Shown here piece after piece: positions 36,249-44,976 of a stretch of DNA of 64,000 nt (positions are counted from its first letter, which is position 1; every line of letters starts with the position of its first letter). This stretch comes from Metabacillus litoralis (lineage in GTDB: Bacteria > Bacillota > Bacilli > Bacillales > Bacillaceae), in contig NZ_JAIVKL010000001.1 of the NCBI RefSeq assembly GCF_020524045.1, positions 1-64,000 of the forward strand, read 5' to 3'. Below the pieces are notes generated by a model. It was not told the origin of the DNA and did not search any database. It worked only from the letters and a program-made list of their open reading frames with translations. The position numbers and the translations under genes are program-made.

Positions 36249-36710
36249 ATGAATATGGTCTATGAGAAAATCCTTGTGGCAATAGATGGTTCCGATGAGG
36301 CGGAATGGGCATTTAAAAAGGCAGTCACTATTGCAAAAAGAAACTCAGCAAAGCTTACTCTTTGTAACATCATTGATTCTCGTGAATTAACGGTTTCCAC
36401 TTATGGATTGTATGCAGATACTACAATGGTGGAAAATGCAGAAAAATTTGCGCGCGAACTGTTAGAAAGATATCAGGAAACAGCTAGAGAAATGGGTTTG
36501 AATCAGGTCGATGCGATCATAAAATATGGCTCACCTAAAACAAAGATCTCTAAAGAAATAGCGCCAGAATATCAAGTAGATCTTATTGTATGTGGAGCAA
36601 CTGGAATGAATGCAGTTGAACGAATTTTAGTTGGAAGCGTATCTGAAAACATCTTGCGTTACGCTAAATGTGATGTGTTAGTTGTTAGAACTCCTAAGGA
36701 TGAAGAGTAA
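36249..36710 (+). CDS. Universal stress protein (UspA family)
   Basis: 153 residues: NMVYEKILVAIDGSDEAEWAFKKAV at the start and the ATP-binding G-2x-G-9x-G-S motif CGATGMNAVERILVGSVSENI near the end. Cytosolic, likely ATP-binding dimer. The ATG at 36249 has AAGGGAG seven bases upstream; an ATG two codons earlier is too close. The Fnr-type box suggests induction when oxygen is low, an inference from the site alone. Confidence 0.9.
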   Translation: MNMVYEKILVAIDGSDEAEWAFKKAVTIAKRNSAKLTLCNIIDSRELTVSTYGLYADTTMVENAEKFARELLERYQETAREMGLNQVDAIIKYGSPKTKISKEIAPEYQVDLIVCGATGMNAVERILVGSVSENILRYAKCDVLVVRTPKDEE

Positions 36711-36725
36711 CTTCATATTATAAAT

Positions 36726-36887
36726 GCTCTTTTTCTGAACGATTGTTGCTATGTAACCAAAATTCATAGTGGAAACAGTGTTTTTTCACTATAAGGGTAT
36801 CATTATATGAAGAAAAGAAGCCACTAGACTTAATACAATGCTGATTGCTTCTGGTATTTAAAAGCAACAAAGTTTGCGAAAACAGCC
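36726..36887 (-). mobile_element. Family A miniature element, copy 3
   Basis: In reverse orientation: GCTCTTTTTCTGAACGATTG at the left end and GCGAAAACAGCC at the right end. The inner segment AAGAAAAGAAGCCACTAGACTT is well conserved with other copies. A fourth copy joins its right end. Confidence 0.82.
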
Positions 36888-37031
36888 TTTCTGAAAGATT
36901 GTTACTAATAAACCTAATTATGCACTGGAAATATTGTGATTATAGCAAAATAGGAACGATCCTATTAAGAAAAGATGCAACTATGCTTTTGTACAGTGCT
37001 GTTTCCTTGGAGTTGTAAAACAACAAAGTTC
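36888..37031 (-). mobile_element. Family A miniature element, copy 4 (degenerate, joined to copy 3)
   Basis: TTTCTGAAAGATTGTTACT at the left and AACAACAAAGTTCAA at the right match the element ends in the same orientation as copy 3, but both termini are eroded. The pair fills the gap between uspA-like and hpf genes, so the hpf promoter must lie inside or very close to the repeat. Confidence 0.6.
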
Positions 37032-37062
37032 AAATATATCATCAGTATTGGAGGAACATAAA

Positions 37063-37632
37063 ATGAATCTGATTATTCACAGCAAAAATTTACAAATCAC
37101 TGATGCGATAAAAAATTATGTTAATCAAAAAATCGGTAGTGCAGTAGAACATTATTTTCCTGAAAAAGCCACTTTTCATGTTTATATAAACTTATCAATT
37201 TTTAAAAACAACCAATGTATAGAAGTAACTGTACCAATAGGGGATCTGACGATAAGAGCTGAAGAACAAACAACCGATATGTACAAATCTATTGATCTTG
37301 TTGAAGAAAAATTGAAACGACAATTTCGTAAATACAAAACCAGATTAAATCGTAAATCTCGAAAAGAAAAAATGATCTTACCACAACATCAACCGCTCGA
37401 AAATAACACGGAACAAGTTGATGAAGAAGAAGAAATTGTACGAATGAAACAATTTCAACTAAAGCCAATGAGTGAAGAAGAAGCCATTCTTCAAATGAAT
37501 TTACTTGATCATCAATTCTTTGTTTTCCAAAATTCCGAAAATGATTTAATGAGTGTCGTATATAAACGGAAAAACGGACAATATGGATTGATTACATCTG
37601 ATGTAGTTGAACAAGCCAATAGGGCAATGTAG
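37063..37632 (+). CDS. hpf: Ribosome hibernation promoting factor, long form
   Basis: 189 residues. The N-terminal S30AE domain (MNLIIHSKNLQITDAIKNYV … RAEEQTTDMYKSIDLVEEKL, about 1-97) binds the 30S decoding site. A charged linker follows, and the C-terminal dimerisation domain (VRMKQFQLKPMSEEEAILQMNLLDHQFFVFQN, about 127-185) pairs two 70S ribosomes into 100S dimers. The ATG is used with GGAGGA upstream; the in-frame TTG 15 bases earlier overlaps that site. Placed beside a stress protein gene. A good terminator follows. Confidence 0.93.
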   Translation: MNLIIHSKNLQITDAIKNYVNQKIGSAVEHYFPEKATFHVYINLSIFKNNQCIEVTVPIGDLTIRAEEQTTDMYKSIDLVEEKLKRQFRKYKTRLNRKSRKEKMILPQHQPLENNTEQVDEEEEIVRMKQFQLKPMSEEEAILQMNLLDHQFFVFQNSENDLMSVVYKRKNGQYGLITSDVVEQANRAM

Positions 37633-37678
37633 TTTTAATGTTTGATGGATTTCATAACTGATAAAAATTAGTTAAAAA

Positions 37679-37720
37679 AGAATCATCATTCTTTGAAAGA
37701 GAATGATGATTCTTTTTTTA
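37679..37720 (+). terminator. Intrinsic terminator of hpf
   Basis: A perfect 15-bp stem, AAGAATCATCATTCT and its complement, with a seven-base loop and seven Ts. Confidence 0.93.
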
Positions 37721-37724
37721 CTTT

Positions 37725-37887
37725 GGCTATTTTCGCAAACTTTGTTGCTTATAATTACCTGAGGAAATCAGCATTGTATTAAGTCTAGTGGCATCTTTTC
37801 TTCATAAAATAGTGGCCTTATATGCCAGAATACACTGTTTATACTGCATATTTTGATTGCATAGCAACAATCTTTCAGAAAAGAGCC
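37725..37887 (+). mobile_element. Family A miniature element, copy 5, with perfect 8-bp target duplication
   Basis: It runs from GGCTATTTTCGCAAAC to AGAAAAGAGCC. TTTACTTT precedes it (37717-37724) and follows it (about 37888-37895). The right duplication contains the stop codon of the DUF3231 gene, so the element landed exactly between the hpf terminator and the end of the convergent gene. My base count at this row could be off by one. Confidence 0.85.
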
Positions 37888-37888
37888 T

Positions 37889-38434
37889 TTACTTTTCTTC
37901 TGTTTTGCTATGGTGTAATGGAGGTACGATGAGCCAACCTTTTTCTTTATTTAGTCTTAAAACTTTTCCACCTATCGTAGCTTTTTCCATATGAAATTGA
38001 CCGAACATCATTGCTACATCTTCTCTAATCGATTGACCTATGATCGAACTACATGCAACTAAGCCTGCTGCGATATCCATTGATAAACCAGCAGCAATTT
38101 CTTGATCAGTCATACGTGCACCAACAGGAATGTCTTCAAGATTTGCTTTTGGTTTCTCTGGAGGAGTTGGTGGTAAAGCTACACCATTATCTTTTAGAAG
38201 AGCATCAACTTGTTTTAGTTCTTGTTGACATTGATTGATTATTTCTTCTAAAAGCTTATGTAAATCTTTGTCACCTAAATGATTTAAAAATGCTTGACCA
38301 CCAGCAATCATACCTTTCGATGATTGAGAAAAGGACCATAGTGAAAATACTTCTCCATAATGTAAAGGTTCATTTTGTGGATTTCCGCTTAAAATTCCCA
38401 TAAAAGCACTCCTTATTGTTGTTGTTATATCCAT
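37889..38434 (-). CDS. DUF3231 family protein, one-domain
   Basis: 181 residues, one DUF3231 helical unit (LHYGEVFSLWSFSQSSKGMIAGGQAFLNHLGD…). From DQEIAAGLSMDIAAGLVACSSIIGQS on it has the ferritin-like C-terminal helix pair. A longer frame upstream (to 38518) is rejected because GGAGAGG lies just before the ATG at 38434. Function unknown; these are common in spore formers. Confidence 0.87.
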   Translation of the reverse strand: MDITTTIRSAFMGILSGNPQNEPLHYGEVFSLWSFSQSSKGMIAGGQAFLNHLGDKDLHKLLEEIINQCQQELKQVDALLKDNGVALPPTPPEKPKANLEDIPVGARMTDQEIAAGLSMDIAAGLVACSSIIGQSIREDVAMMFGQFHMEKATIGGKVLRLNKEKGWLIVPPLHHSKTEEK

Positions 38435-38683
38435 TAAACCTCTCCTTACACATCGAAGTAGAGGTAGGAGAAAACCTCCTTGAAAAGTATTCGCAAAAAA
38501 AAGATAAATATTCAACAACCTGTAATAATCGATATGAAAATTTCAGAATAAAGTATTCCTCAAAATGAAAAAGAAAATCAACCAATTTAGAGCAATTTAA
38601 AATAAAAATCTAAAATCATTGTAAAATATATCAAATAATTATAAAATTATACTAACCGTTTGGTATCTTAAAGGAGGTATACA

Positions 38684-40969
38684 ATGAACACGAATTCTGA
38701 AGTAGAAATACATTACAGAACATGCCCCTTATGTGAAGCAACTTGTGGTCTTGAGATACATACAAAGCAAAAGAAAGTTGTTTCCATACGTGGAGATAAG
38801 CTTGATCCTTTTAGCGAAGGATATTTGTGTCCTAAAGGATTTAGTTTAAAAGAATTGCATGAAGATCCTGACAGAATTCGAAAACCGATCATACGCAAAG
38901 GAACAGAGTGGAAAGAAGTGTCTTGGAATGAGGCTTTTTTAGAAGTAAGAAAAGGTCTTCAAAACGTAATTAAGCAATATGGTCAAGATGGGATTGGTGT
39001 TTATCTTGGGAATCCTAATGTTCATAATTTAGCAGGATTACTTTATGCGCCAATTTTCTTAAAAACTTTACGCACTCGTTATAAATTTTCCGCAAGTACA
39101 ATGGATCAAATTCCAAAACAGTTAACAGCAGAGATGATGTATGGAAATGATTTTAGTATTCCAATTCCTGATATTGATCGTACAGACTATTTTTTAATAC
39201 TTGGTGCTAATCCACTTGTTTCAAATGGAAGCTTAATGACCGCCCCCAATATGAAGAAGCGATTATCTTTGTTGCAGGATAGAGGTGGTAAAGTTGTAGT
39301 TATTGATCCTGTTAAAACACTAACGGCCAAAGCGGCTAACGAACATTACCCTATTACTCCAGGAACTGATGCTTACTTATTATTGGGAATGATTCATACT
39401 CTTTTTGATGAAAACCTTATTAAATTAAGAAAATTAAGTGAGTATGTGAATGGTTTAGATAAAATAGAAAAAATCTCAAAGGATTTTTCACCTGAATTAG
39501 TTGAAGATAAATGCAGTATATCTGCAGAAACGATCCGGAAGCTTGCACGAGAGCTTTCTCATGCTGATTCGGCAGCTGTATATGGACGAATGGGAACAAG
39601 CACACAGGAATTCGGAACAATCACTAGTTGGTTAATTGAATTACTGAATATCTTAACAGGAAATTTAGATCATGAGGGTGGAGTTTTATTCACTACGCCT
39701 GCTGCAGGTGGAAGAAATATTCGAAAAACACCAAGAAAACAAGAAACTTACAGATATGAGCGTTTCCATAGCCCAATTACTGGATTAGCAGAAGTATTAG
39801 GAGAATTACCTGTATCCTCAATGTGTGATGAAATTGAACAGTCTAATGAATTAAAAGCCTTTATTACGATCGCAGGAAATCCATGTTTATCAGCCCCTAA
39901 TAGTAAACGCTTACAGAAATCGTTTGAAAAACTAGAATTCATCGTAAGTATTGATTGCTACTTAAATGAAACAACAAAACATGCAAATGTTATTCTACCT
40001 ATCCCATCACCTCTTGAAAGGTCTCATTATGATCTATCTTTTTATCATCTTTCAGTAAGAAACATTGCGCATTATTCAAAACCAATTTTTGATCTTCCTA
40101 TGGAGCAGCTTGATGAATGGGAAATACTCCTTCATTTAACCGAAATCGTTAGTGCCAAAAATTTTGGAGAAGATTCTATAAAAAGATTAGATGATTTATC
40201 GATAAGGAGTATGGTGAAAGCCGAAGTTGCAAATATTTCTTCACCAATTTATCAAGAGAAAATGGATAGAATACTAGAAGATTTAAATCGTTATCAAGGA
40301 CCAGAGAGAATGCTAGACTTTTTAATCAGAGTTGGGCCATATGGAGATCATTTTGGAAAAGAGGCTGATGGATTAACATTGGCTAAGCTAAAAACAAATG
40401 AACATGGATTAGATCTTGGACCATTAAAGCCAAGAATTCCAGAGGTGTTACTCACTTCTACTGCAAAAATTGAACTAGCACCAAGACCATTAATTAAAGA
40501 CATTGAACGTTTAACATCAAAACTTAGTGAAAATCAACAGGAACTCGTTTTAATCGGAAGACGTGATCTTCGGTCAAATAATTCATGGATGCATAATCTA
40601 CCTGTTCTTGTTAAAGGAAAAAACCGCTGTACTCTTTTTATTCACCCTAATAATGCTATAAAGCAACAGGTGAATAAAGGGGATTTTGTTAAAATCAGTT
40701 CGCGAGTTGGCAGTATTGTCGTTTCAATTGAAATTACAGATGAAATAAAAGAAGGTGTTGTGAGTTTACCACATGGGTGGGGACATCTTGAAAATGAGAC
40801 ACAGCTACAAATAGCAAAAAAACATGCAGGTGTAAGTTCAAATATTTTAACAGATGAACTTGTTGTCGACCAAGTTTCAGGAAATGCGGTTTTAAATGGA
40901 ATTCCAGTAACGATAGAAAAAATAAACATAGAAGAAGGAGAGGAAAACAAATGGCAATATATGCATTAA
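38684..40969 (+). CDS. Molybdopterin-dependent oxidoreductase
   Basis: 761 residues of the DMSO-reductase superfamily. The N-terminal [4Fe-4S] motif is CPLCEATC…GYLCPKG (Cys14, 17, 21, 49), followed by LEIHTKQKKVVSIRGDKLDPFS, DYFLILGANPLVSNGSLM and VVVIDP, and a C-terminal molybdopterin dinucleotide-binding barrel (IHPNNAIKQQVNKGDFVKISSRVG … LPHGWGH). No electron-transfer or membrane subunit is adjacent, so it may be a soluble single-subunit enzyme. The substrate is unknown. AAGGAGG precedes the ATG. It overlaps the next gene by 19 bases. Confidence 0.9.
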   Translation: MNTNSEVEIHYRTCPLCEATCGLEIHTKQKKVVSIRGDKLDPFSEGYLCPKGFSLKELHEDPDRIRKPIIRKGTEWKEVSWNEAFLEVRKGLQNVIKQYGQDGIGVYLGNPNVHNLAGLLYAPIFLKTLRTRYKFSASTMDQIPKQLTAEMMYGNDFSIPIPDIDRTDYFLILGANPLVSNGSLMTAPNMKKRLSLLQDRGGKVVVIDPVKTLTAKAANEHYPITPGTDAYLLLGMIHTLFDENLIKLRKLSEYVNGLDKIEKISKDFSPELVEDKCSISAETIRKLARELSHADSAAVYGRMGTSTQEFGTITSWLIELLNILTGNLDHEGGVLFTTPAAGGRNIRKTPRKQETYRYERFHSPITGLAEVLGELPVSSMCDEIEQSNELKAFITIAGNPCLSAPNSKRLQKSFEKLEFIVSIDCYLNETTKHANVILPIPSPLERSHYDLSFYHLSVRNIAHYSKPIFDLPMEQLDEWEILLHLTEIVSAKNFGEDSIKRLDDLSIRSMVKAEVANISSPIYQEKMDRILEDLNRYQGPERMLDFLIRVGPYGDHFGKEADGLTLAKLKTNEHGLDLGPLKPRIPEVLLTSTAKIELAPRPLIKDIERLTSKLSENQQELVLIGRRDLRSNNSWMHNLPVLVKGKNRCTLFIHPNNAIKQQVNKGDFVKISSRVGSIVVSIEITDEIKEGVVSLPHGWGHLENETQLQIAKKHAGVSSNILTDELVVDQVSGNAVLNGIPVTIEKINIEEGEENKWQYMH

Positions 40970-41268
40970 ACTTATTTGATTTAAAAGACAAACAAAGCTA
41001 TGCTACTTATTCAAAAGAAGCAGACAAAGCATTAGCAAGACATGGAGCAAAAGTAGTGGCGATAGGGAATCTTGAATCCGCACCAGTTGGGGAAATTCGA
41101 CCAAGACAAGTTTTATTATTAGTAGAATGGAAATCAAAAAAAGCCAATTCTGCGTTTTTAAATGATCCGGAAATGGCTGAATTTCATCCATATCGGGACA
41201 AAGGACTAGATCAATTTGTGTGGCATTTGTTTGAGAAATTAGATGATTTACGCCCCGTTTTAAAATAG
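40951..41268 (+). CDS. DUF1330-like small protein, partner of the oxidoreductase
   Basis: 105 residues: MAIYALNLFDLKDKQSYATYSKEADKALARHGAKVVAIG … VLLLVEWKSKKANSAFLNDPEM, the pattern of dimeric ferredoxin-like alpha/beta barrel proteins related to DUF1330. It starts inside the end of the molybdopterin enzyme gene, with GAAGGAGAGG upstream, so the two are translationally coupled. A role in the same reaction is inferred from coupling alone. Confidence 0.72.
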   Translation: MAIYALNLFDLKDKQSYATYSKEADKALARHGAKVVAIGNLESAPVGEIRPRQVLLLVEWKSKKANSAFLNDPEMAEFHPYRDKGLDQFVWHLFEKLDDLRPVLK

Positions 41269-41426
41269 TTTACTTTTAGCAAAGGATTTTTTCAACGAAG
41301 CTTTGTTTTTATACTTGGATCAACCTAATTTTAGATTAATACTTCTAATTGAATAATAAATATTTTTTTTTTCGACCAAAACACTTGGAAAAAATTAAGT
41401 TTTCCATGTTGTGATAAAGTGATAAA

Positions 41427-41455
41427 TTGACAAAAAAAGTTATTTGTGCTATAAT
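41427..41455 (+). promoter_or_regulatory. Consensus sigma-A promoter
   Basis: TTGACA (41427-41432) and TATAAT (41450-41455) are separated by exactly 17 bp. Both hexamers are perfect. It drives the leader and methyltransferase gene. Confidence 0.9.
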
Positions 41456-41480
41456 TTACAATTATTTAATTCCTGTATAT

Positions 41481-41518
41481 AATAAGATTCTCCTGGCCAG
41501 GGGAATCTTATTTTTTTG
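41481..41518 (+). terminator. Leader terminator / attenuator before the methyltransferase gene
   Basis: The arms AAGATTCTCC and GGGGAATCTT, with a TGGCCA loop, are followed by ATTTTTTT. The T tract runs straight into GGAGG, the ribosome-binding site of the next gene. It sits about 20 bases after the predicted transcription start. Confidence 0.8.
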
Positions 41519-41530
41519 GAGGATTTTTGT

Positions 41531-42448
41531 ATGAAACAAAATGAATACAGCCTAACTTCCTTAGTAGCAGCATTTAGTCGATCGTATCATAGTAGAAATG
41601 ATACACCGAAAATTTTTGATGATATTCTTGCTAAAGACCTTATTTCTGAAGAAGAATATAAAAATATCAGTGAAAATATGATTAAGGGTATACAGTTTTT
41701 CAACAAAGAAATGGGAGAAAAATTGTATGAAAAACCAAAAGAGATATTAAAATGGGTTACACAAATCCAACTTTCTCCAACACCATTATCTCGTTCTGCT
41801 TTTTGCGAAAATGTTTTACTTCATGAAATGAACTTAGGAGTAAAACAGTACGTAATCCTCGGAGCCGGATTAGATACCTTTTGCTTCAGACATCCTGAAT
41901 TGGAAAACGTTTTAGAAATATTTGAAATCGATCACCCAGCTACACAAGAATTTAAAAAGAAAAGATTAGAAATTGCTCAATTTAACATTCTTAGTAATCT
42001 TCATTTTGTTCCAATGGACTTCACACATACATTTTCTCATCAATTTTTAGTAAATGAAGGGTTTAATAATAAAGCAAAAACGTTCTTTAGCCTCTTGGGT
42101 GTTTCATATTATTTAACTAAAGAGGAGATTGAGCGTTTAATAAATAATTTGTTTGCCCATTTACCAGAAGGCAGTTCTATTGTTATTGATTATGCGGATG
42201 AGAATCTCTTCAAAGAAAAAGGAATGTTTAACAGAGTTGAAAATATGTTGTACATGGCTTCAGTAAGTGGAGAACCAATGAAATCGTGTTTTTCTTTTCG
42301 AGAAATTGAGAGTATGCTAGAAAAATCAGGATTACTCATTTATGAACATTTAACACCAACTGCAATCAATGAATCTTACTTTAGTAACCGAACAGATTAT
42401 TTGTCAGCTTTTGAAACGATTCATTATATCCATGCTGTAAAAAAATAA
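41531..42448 (+). CDS. SAM-dependent methyltransferase, leucine carboxyl methyltransferase (LCM/PPM1) type
   Basis: 305 residues: YVILGAGLDTFCFRHPEL (SAM-binding motif I), IFEIDHPATQEFKKKRL (acidic motif II) and FFSLLGVSYYLTKEEIERLI are signatures of the TIGR00027/LCM-like family, which O-methylates small acids or secondary metabolites. The true substrate is unknown. The ATG follows GGAGG at a slightly long spacing; a TTG five codons earlier overlaps that site. Expression is probably controlled by the leader hairpin. Confidence 0.87.
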   Translation: MKQNEYSLTSLVAAFSRSYHSRNDTPKIFDDILAKDLISEEEYKNISENMIKGIQFFNKEMGEKLYEKPKEILKWVTQIQLSPTPLSRSAFCENVLLHEMNLGVKQYVILGAGLDTFCFRHPELENVLEIFEIDHPATQEFKKKRLEIAQFNILSNLHFVPMDFTHTFSHQFLVNEGFNNKAKTFFSLLGVSYYLTKEEIERLINNLFAHLPEGSSIVIDYADENLFKEKGMFNRVENMLYMASVSGEPMKSCFSFREIESMLEKSGLLIYEHLTPTAINESYFSNRTDYLSAFETIHYIHAVKK

Positions 42449-42451
42449 AGT

Positions 42452-42498
42452 GACTCTTTTACCACTCAATGTAATTATTTATTGAGCGGTATATCACA
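42452..42498. terminator. Hairpin terminator between convergent genes
   Basis: The arms CACTCAAT and ATTGAGCG enclose an AT-rich loop. The T tail is weak. Confidence 0.5.
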
Positions 42499-42771
42499 TC
42501 AAATAAAACCTTGCTCTATTAACCATTCTTTAAACATTTTTACGCCATCATCATATGAAAGGTCATGACAATCTATAGATAAAATTTTAGTTCCAAAATC
42601 CTCATGTTCTACTTGGTTTTGTTTTTGATTCACTAAGTTATAAAATTTGAAATCAAAAAATATATCCCAAACATCTTGAGACTGAATTTTAAATGCAATT
42701 GATTCTAAATCATAAGAATCTTCATAGTAACCTAAATGTAAATGGTATCTCGGATCGTATTTTTCACTCAT
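42499..42771 (-). CDS. Hypothetical acidic protein of 90 residues
   Basis: A soluble, aromatic- and acid-rich protein (YDPRYHLHLGYYEDSYDLES … VWDIFFDFKFYNLVNQKQ). No recognised motif. The ATG has a weak GAAAGAGTG upstream. A family A element lies directly upstream, so its promoter may be within that repeat. Confidence 0.5.
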   Translation of the reverse strand: MSEKYDPRYHLHLGYYEDSYDLESIAFKIQSQDVWDIFFDFKFYNLVNQKQNQVEHEDFGTKILSIDCHDLSYDDGVKMFKEWLIEQGFI

Positions 42772-42801
42772 GTTATCACTCTTTCAGTTGATTTTTATCA
42801 G

Positions 42802-42962
42802 AGGGTTTTTAAAAACGATTGTTGCTATGTAACCAAAATTCGTTTTAAAAACACTGTTTTTTCACTATAAGGGTACTATTTTATGAAGAAAAGATTCCAC
42901 TAGCCTTAATAAAGTGCCGATTGTTTCGGTTATTGAAAAGTAACAAAGTTTGCGAAAACAGC
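42802..42962 (-). mobile_element. Family A miniature element, copy 6, with near-perfect target duplication
   Basis: In reverse orientation: ACGATTGTTGCTATGTAACC at the left and TTTGCGAAAACAGC at the right. It is flanked by TTTATCAG (42794-42801) and TTTATCAA (42963-42970), 7 of 8 identical. About 160 bp of the copy matches copy 3 closely, including CACTATAAGGGTA. An ORF at 42921-43127 that begins in it is not a gene. Confidence 0.8.
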
Positions 42963-43208
42963 TTTATCAACAATTTAATTTTACTCATTATTTTATACTA
43001 CCTGTTATGTTTTTTGAAAGAGTGTACCATTTCAATCAAGAGACAATCGAGATATAGGATGGGGTATGGTACGCTAATTAGAAATAATTCTGAGCTCATT
43101 TTAATATACTATGAGATTAGACGATAATACCTTTGCAATTTTTTTATAGTTATGTACGTAAAAATGTAGTACCATTGTATATATATTCCATTTAAAAAGG
43201 ATGATTCT

Positions 43209-43841
43209 ATGTTTAAAGATATGATCATAACTCAAAAAGAGTTTGAAGATTTTCGGGCTGAAGTGGGTACACCAAGTGAAAGAGCAACGAACAAAGTTAT
43301 TTCACATATTGATGATCATTGTCGAGAATTCATTTCAAAGTCTCCATTTTTAACAATATCCACATCAAATTCTAAAGGACAATGTGATGTTTCACCACGT
43401 GGAGATGCACCTGGATTTGTGACTGTTCTTGATGATCACCATTTATTTATTCCAGAACGACCTGGAAATAAGCGGATGGATTCTATTCATAATATCATCT
43501 CTAATCCACATATTGGACTTTTGTTTTTCATTCCAACATTAGGAGAAACATTAAGAGTTAATGGGAAGGCATATCTTACTCGAGATCCAGATTTACTTGA
43601 AAAAAGTAAAGTTAATGGAAAAATCCCCTTGTTCGGTATTGGTGTTATAGTAGAAGAATGCTATGCTCATTGTGCAAAAGCCTTTATTCGTTCTGGACTA
43701 TGGAATCCAGAAACATGGAATGGTAAAGATTCATTGCCTTCTATGCCAAAAATGCTTGTTGCTCATGCAAAAATACCTAATTCTACAGCCGAAGAGGTAG
43801 AAAAAGATTTACAGGTAAGCTATACAGAGCGACTTTATTAA
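43209..43841 (+). CDS. Pyridoxamine 5'-phosphate oxidase-fold flavoprotein
   Basis: 210 residues. FLTISTSNSKGQCDVSPRGDAPGFVTVLDDHHLFIPERPGNKRMDS is the FMN-binding split-barrel signature of the MSMEG_1061-type PPOX subfamily. These proteins bind FMN or F420, but this subfamily's substrate is unknown. AAAGGATGATTCT precedes the ATG. The next gene follows after 55 bases. Confidence 0.85.
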   Translation: MFKDMIITQKEFEDFRAEVGTPSERATNKVISHIDDHCREFISKSPFLTISTSNSKGQCDVSPRGDAPGFVTVLDDHHLFIPERPGNKRMDSIHNIISNPHIGLLFFIPTLGETLRVNGKAYLTRDPDLLEKSKVNGKIPLFGIGVIVEECYAHCAKAFIRSGLWNPETWNGKDSLPSMPKMLVAHAKIPNSTAEEVEKDLQVSYTERLY

Positions 43842-43896
43842 CAATAAACAAGTCAATTCGCATCTATATCTTCAATTAAAAGAAAGGTCTATCATT

Positions 43897-44670
43897 ATGA
43901 ATCTACTACATAAAACAGACTATCATCTTGTAACCAAAATACTAAAAAAGAATAATATACATATTCCAACTTTTTCACATTCTATTTTAGATGAATACAT
44001 TAGTGGAAGCGTCTATGTTGACTCAAAAGATCCAAAAACATTCTTAATAGCTACTAATTCTGGTATTTATGTTATTGCTGGAAAAGAAGATAATCAGAAT
44101 TTTAATCATGATCTAGTTAATTTATATAAAGCAAGAAAAAAAGATCACCTACGATTTAGTTTATTTTCTTCAACACCTACCTGGGATTTAGTCATCCAAG
44201 AACAGCTTAAAAATGAGATACAACAATTCAGACGGTACTCTTTTAACTTTGATGGTAAAGATGAATATGTTAGTAGGCGTCTTTCTCCTTCTTATTCTAT
44301 TAAAAAAATAAAAGAAAAGATGATTTCTAGTAGCTTAGAATTTAACGAAGCTTACTATAAAGAATATTGGGGATCTGTTTCAAATTTCATAAAAAAGAGT
44401 TTTGGTTTTTATATACTTCATCAAGGAAAAATAGTAAGTGAATGTACCTCAATTTTTTCTTCTAATCAATTTGTCGAAATTGATATTGCTACACATAAGG
44501 AATATAGAGGACTTGGATTAGGATCAACAATTGGAAAAGCCTACATAGATTACAGTCTTGAAAGACAATTGATTCCTCGTTGGGATTGTGATGTATCTAA
44601 TATGTCTTCTATAAAACTGGCAGAAAAATTGGGTTTCACTAATCCTAAACCTTATTCTGTATTTGTTTAA
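43897..44670 (+). CDS. GNAT acetyltransferase with long N-terminal domain
   Basis: 257 residues. The N-terminal half is unassigned. The C-terminal half has FYILHQGKIVSECTSIFSS and IDIATHKEYRGLGLGSTIGKAYIDYSLER, an intact acetyl-CoA loop (R-G-x-G-x-G), then NMSSIKLAEKLGF. This is the GNAT_acetyltran type found in Bacillus. AAAGAAAGG precedes the ATG. Substrate unknown. Confidence 0.85.
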   Translation: MNLLHKTDYHLVTKILKKNNIHIPTFSHSILDEYISGSVYVDSKDPKTFLIATNSGIYVIAGKEDNQNFNHDLVNLYKARKKDHLRFSLFSSTPTWDLVIQEQLKNEIQQFRRYSFNFDGKDEYVSRRLSPSYSIKKIKEKMISSSLEFNEAYYKEYWGSVSNFIKKSFGFYILHQGKIVSECTSIFSSNQFVEIDIATHKEYRGLGLGSTIGKAYIDYSLERQLIPRWDCDVSNMSSIKLAEKLGFTNPKPYSVFV

Positions 44671-44749
44671 ATTTTTTCACAAGGGACCTTGTCATTTTCA
44701 TTATGCTATTTCTCAATTATTATAAACAGTCAAAGGAAGTGAAGAAACT

Positions 44750-44899
44750 GTGACTAATCGAAATGATAACCGTTATAAAAGTAAGATTGAAACAGACGAT
44801 ACTTGGAATCGTGCATTTTACGGAAGTCCAACAAAAGGTGGATGTTTTGTTATCATTTTAGTTATTATCTTTCTACTTTGGCTTGTAAATAACACCTAG
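44750..44899 (+). CDS. Small membrane protein, 49 residues
   Basis: A GTG start with AAAGGA about 12 bases upstream. A hydrophilic N-terminus (TNRNDNRYKSKIETDDTWN) is followed by one membrane helix (GCFVIILVIIFLLWLV). Too short for routine calling; moderate support from composition. Confidence 0.45.
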   Translation: MTNRNDNRYKSKIETDDTWNRAFYGSPTKGGCFVIILVIIFLLWLVNNT

Positions 44900-44976
44900 G
44901 GTAACATTCTACCTCTGGATAACAATTCTGAAGTGCTTTTAATAGCTACCTATTAATAATATGGGGATGGGATAGG

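Noticed and set aside
36726-37031. Interpretation of the repeats as a CRISPR array
   Set aside because: The units are about 160 bp with inverted ends and no regular spacers; no CRISPR features exist in the window.
38620-38635. Fnr box before the molybdopterin oxidoreductase gene
   Set aside because: TGTAA-N6-TCAAA matches only 8 of 10 defined positions in very AT-rich DNA, so chance is likely.
42921-43127. 68-codon plus-strand ORF
   Set aside because: It begins inside family A copy 6, lacks a ribosome-binding site and has no recognisable product.
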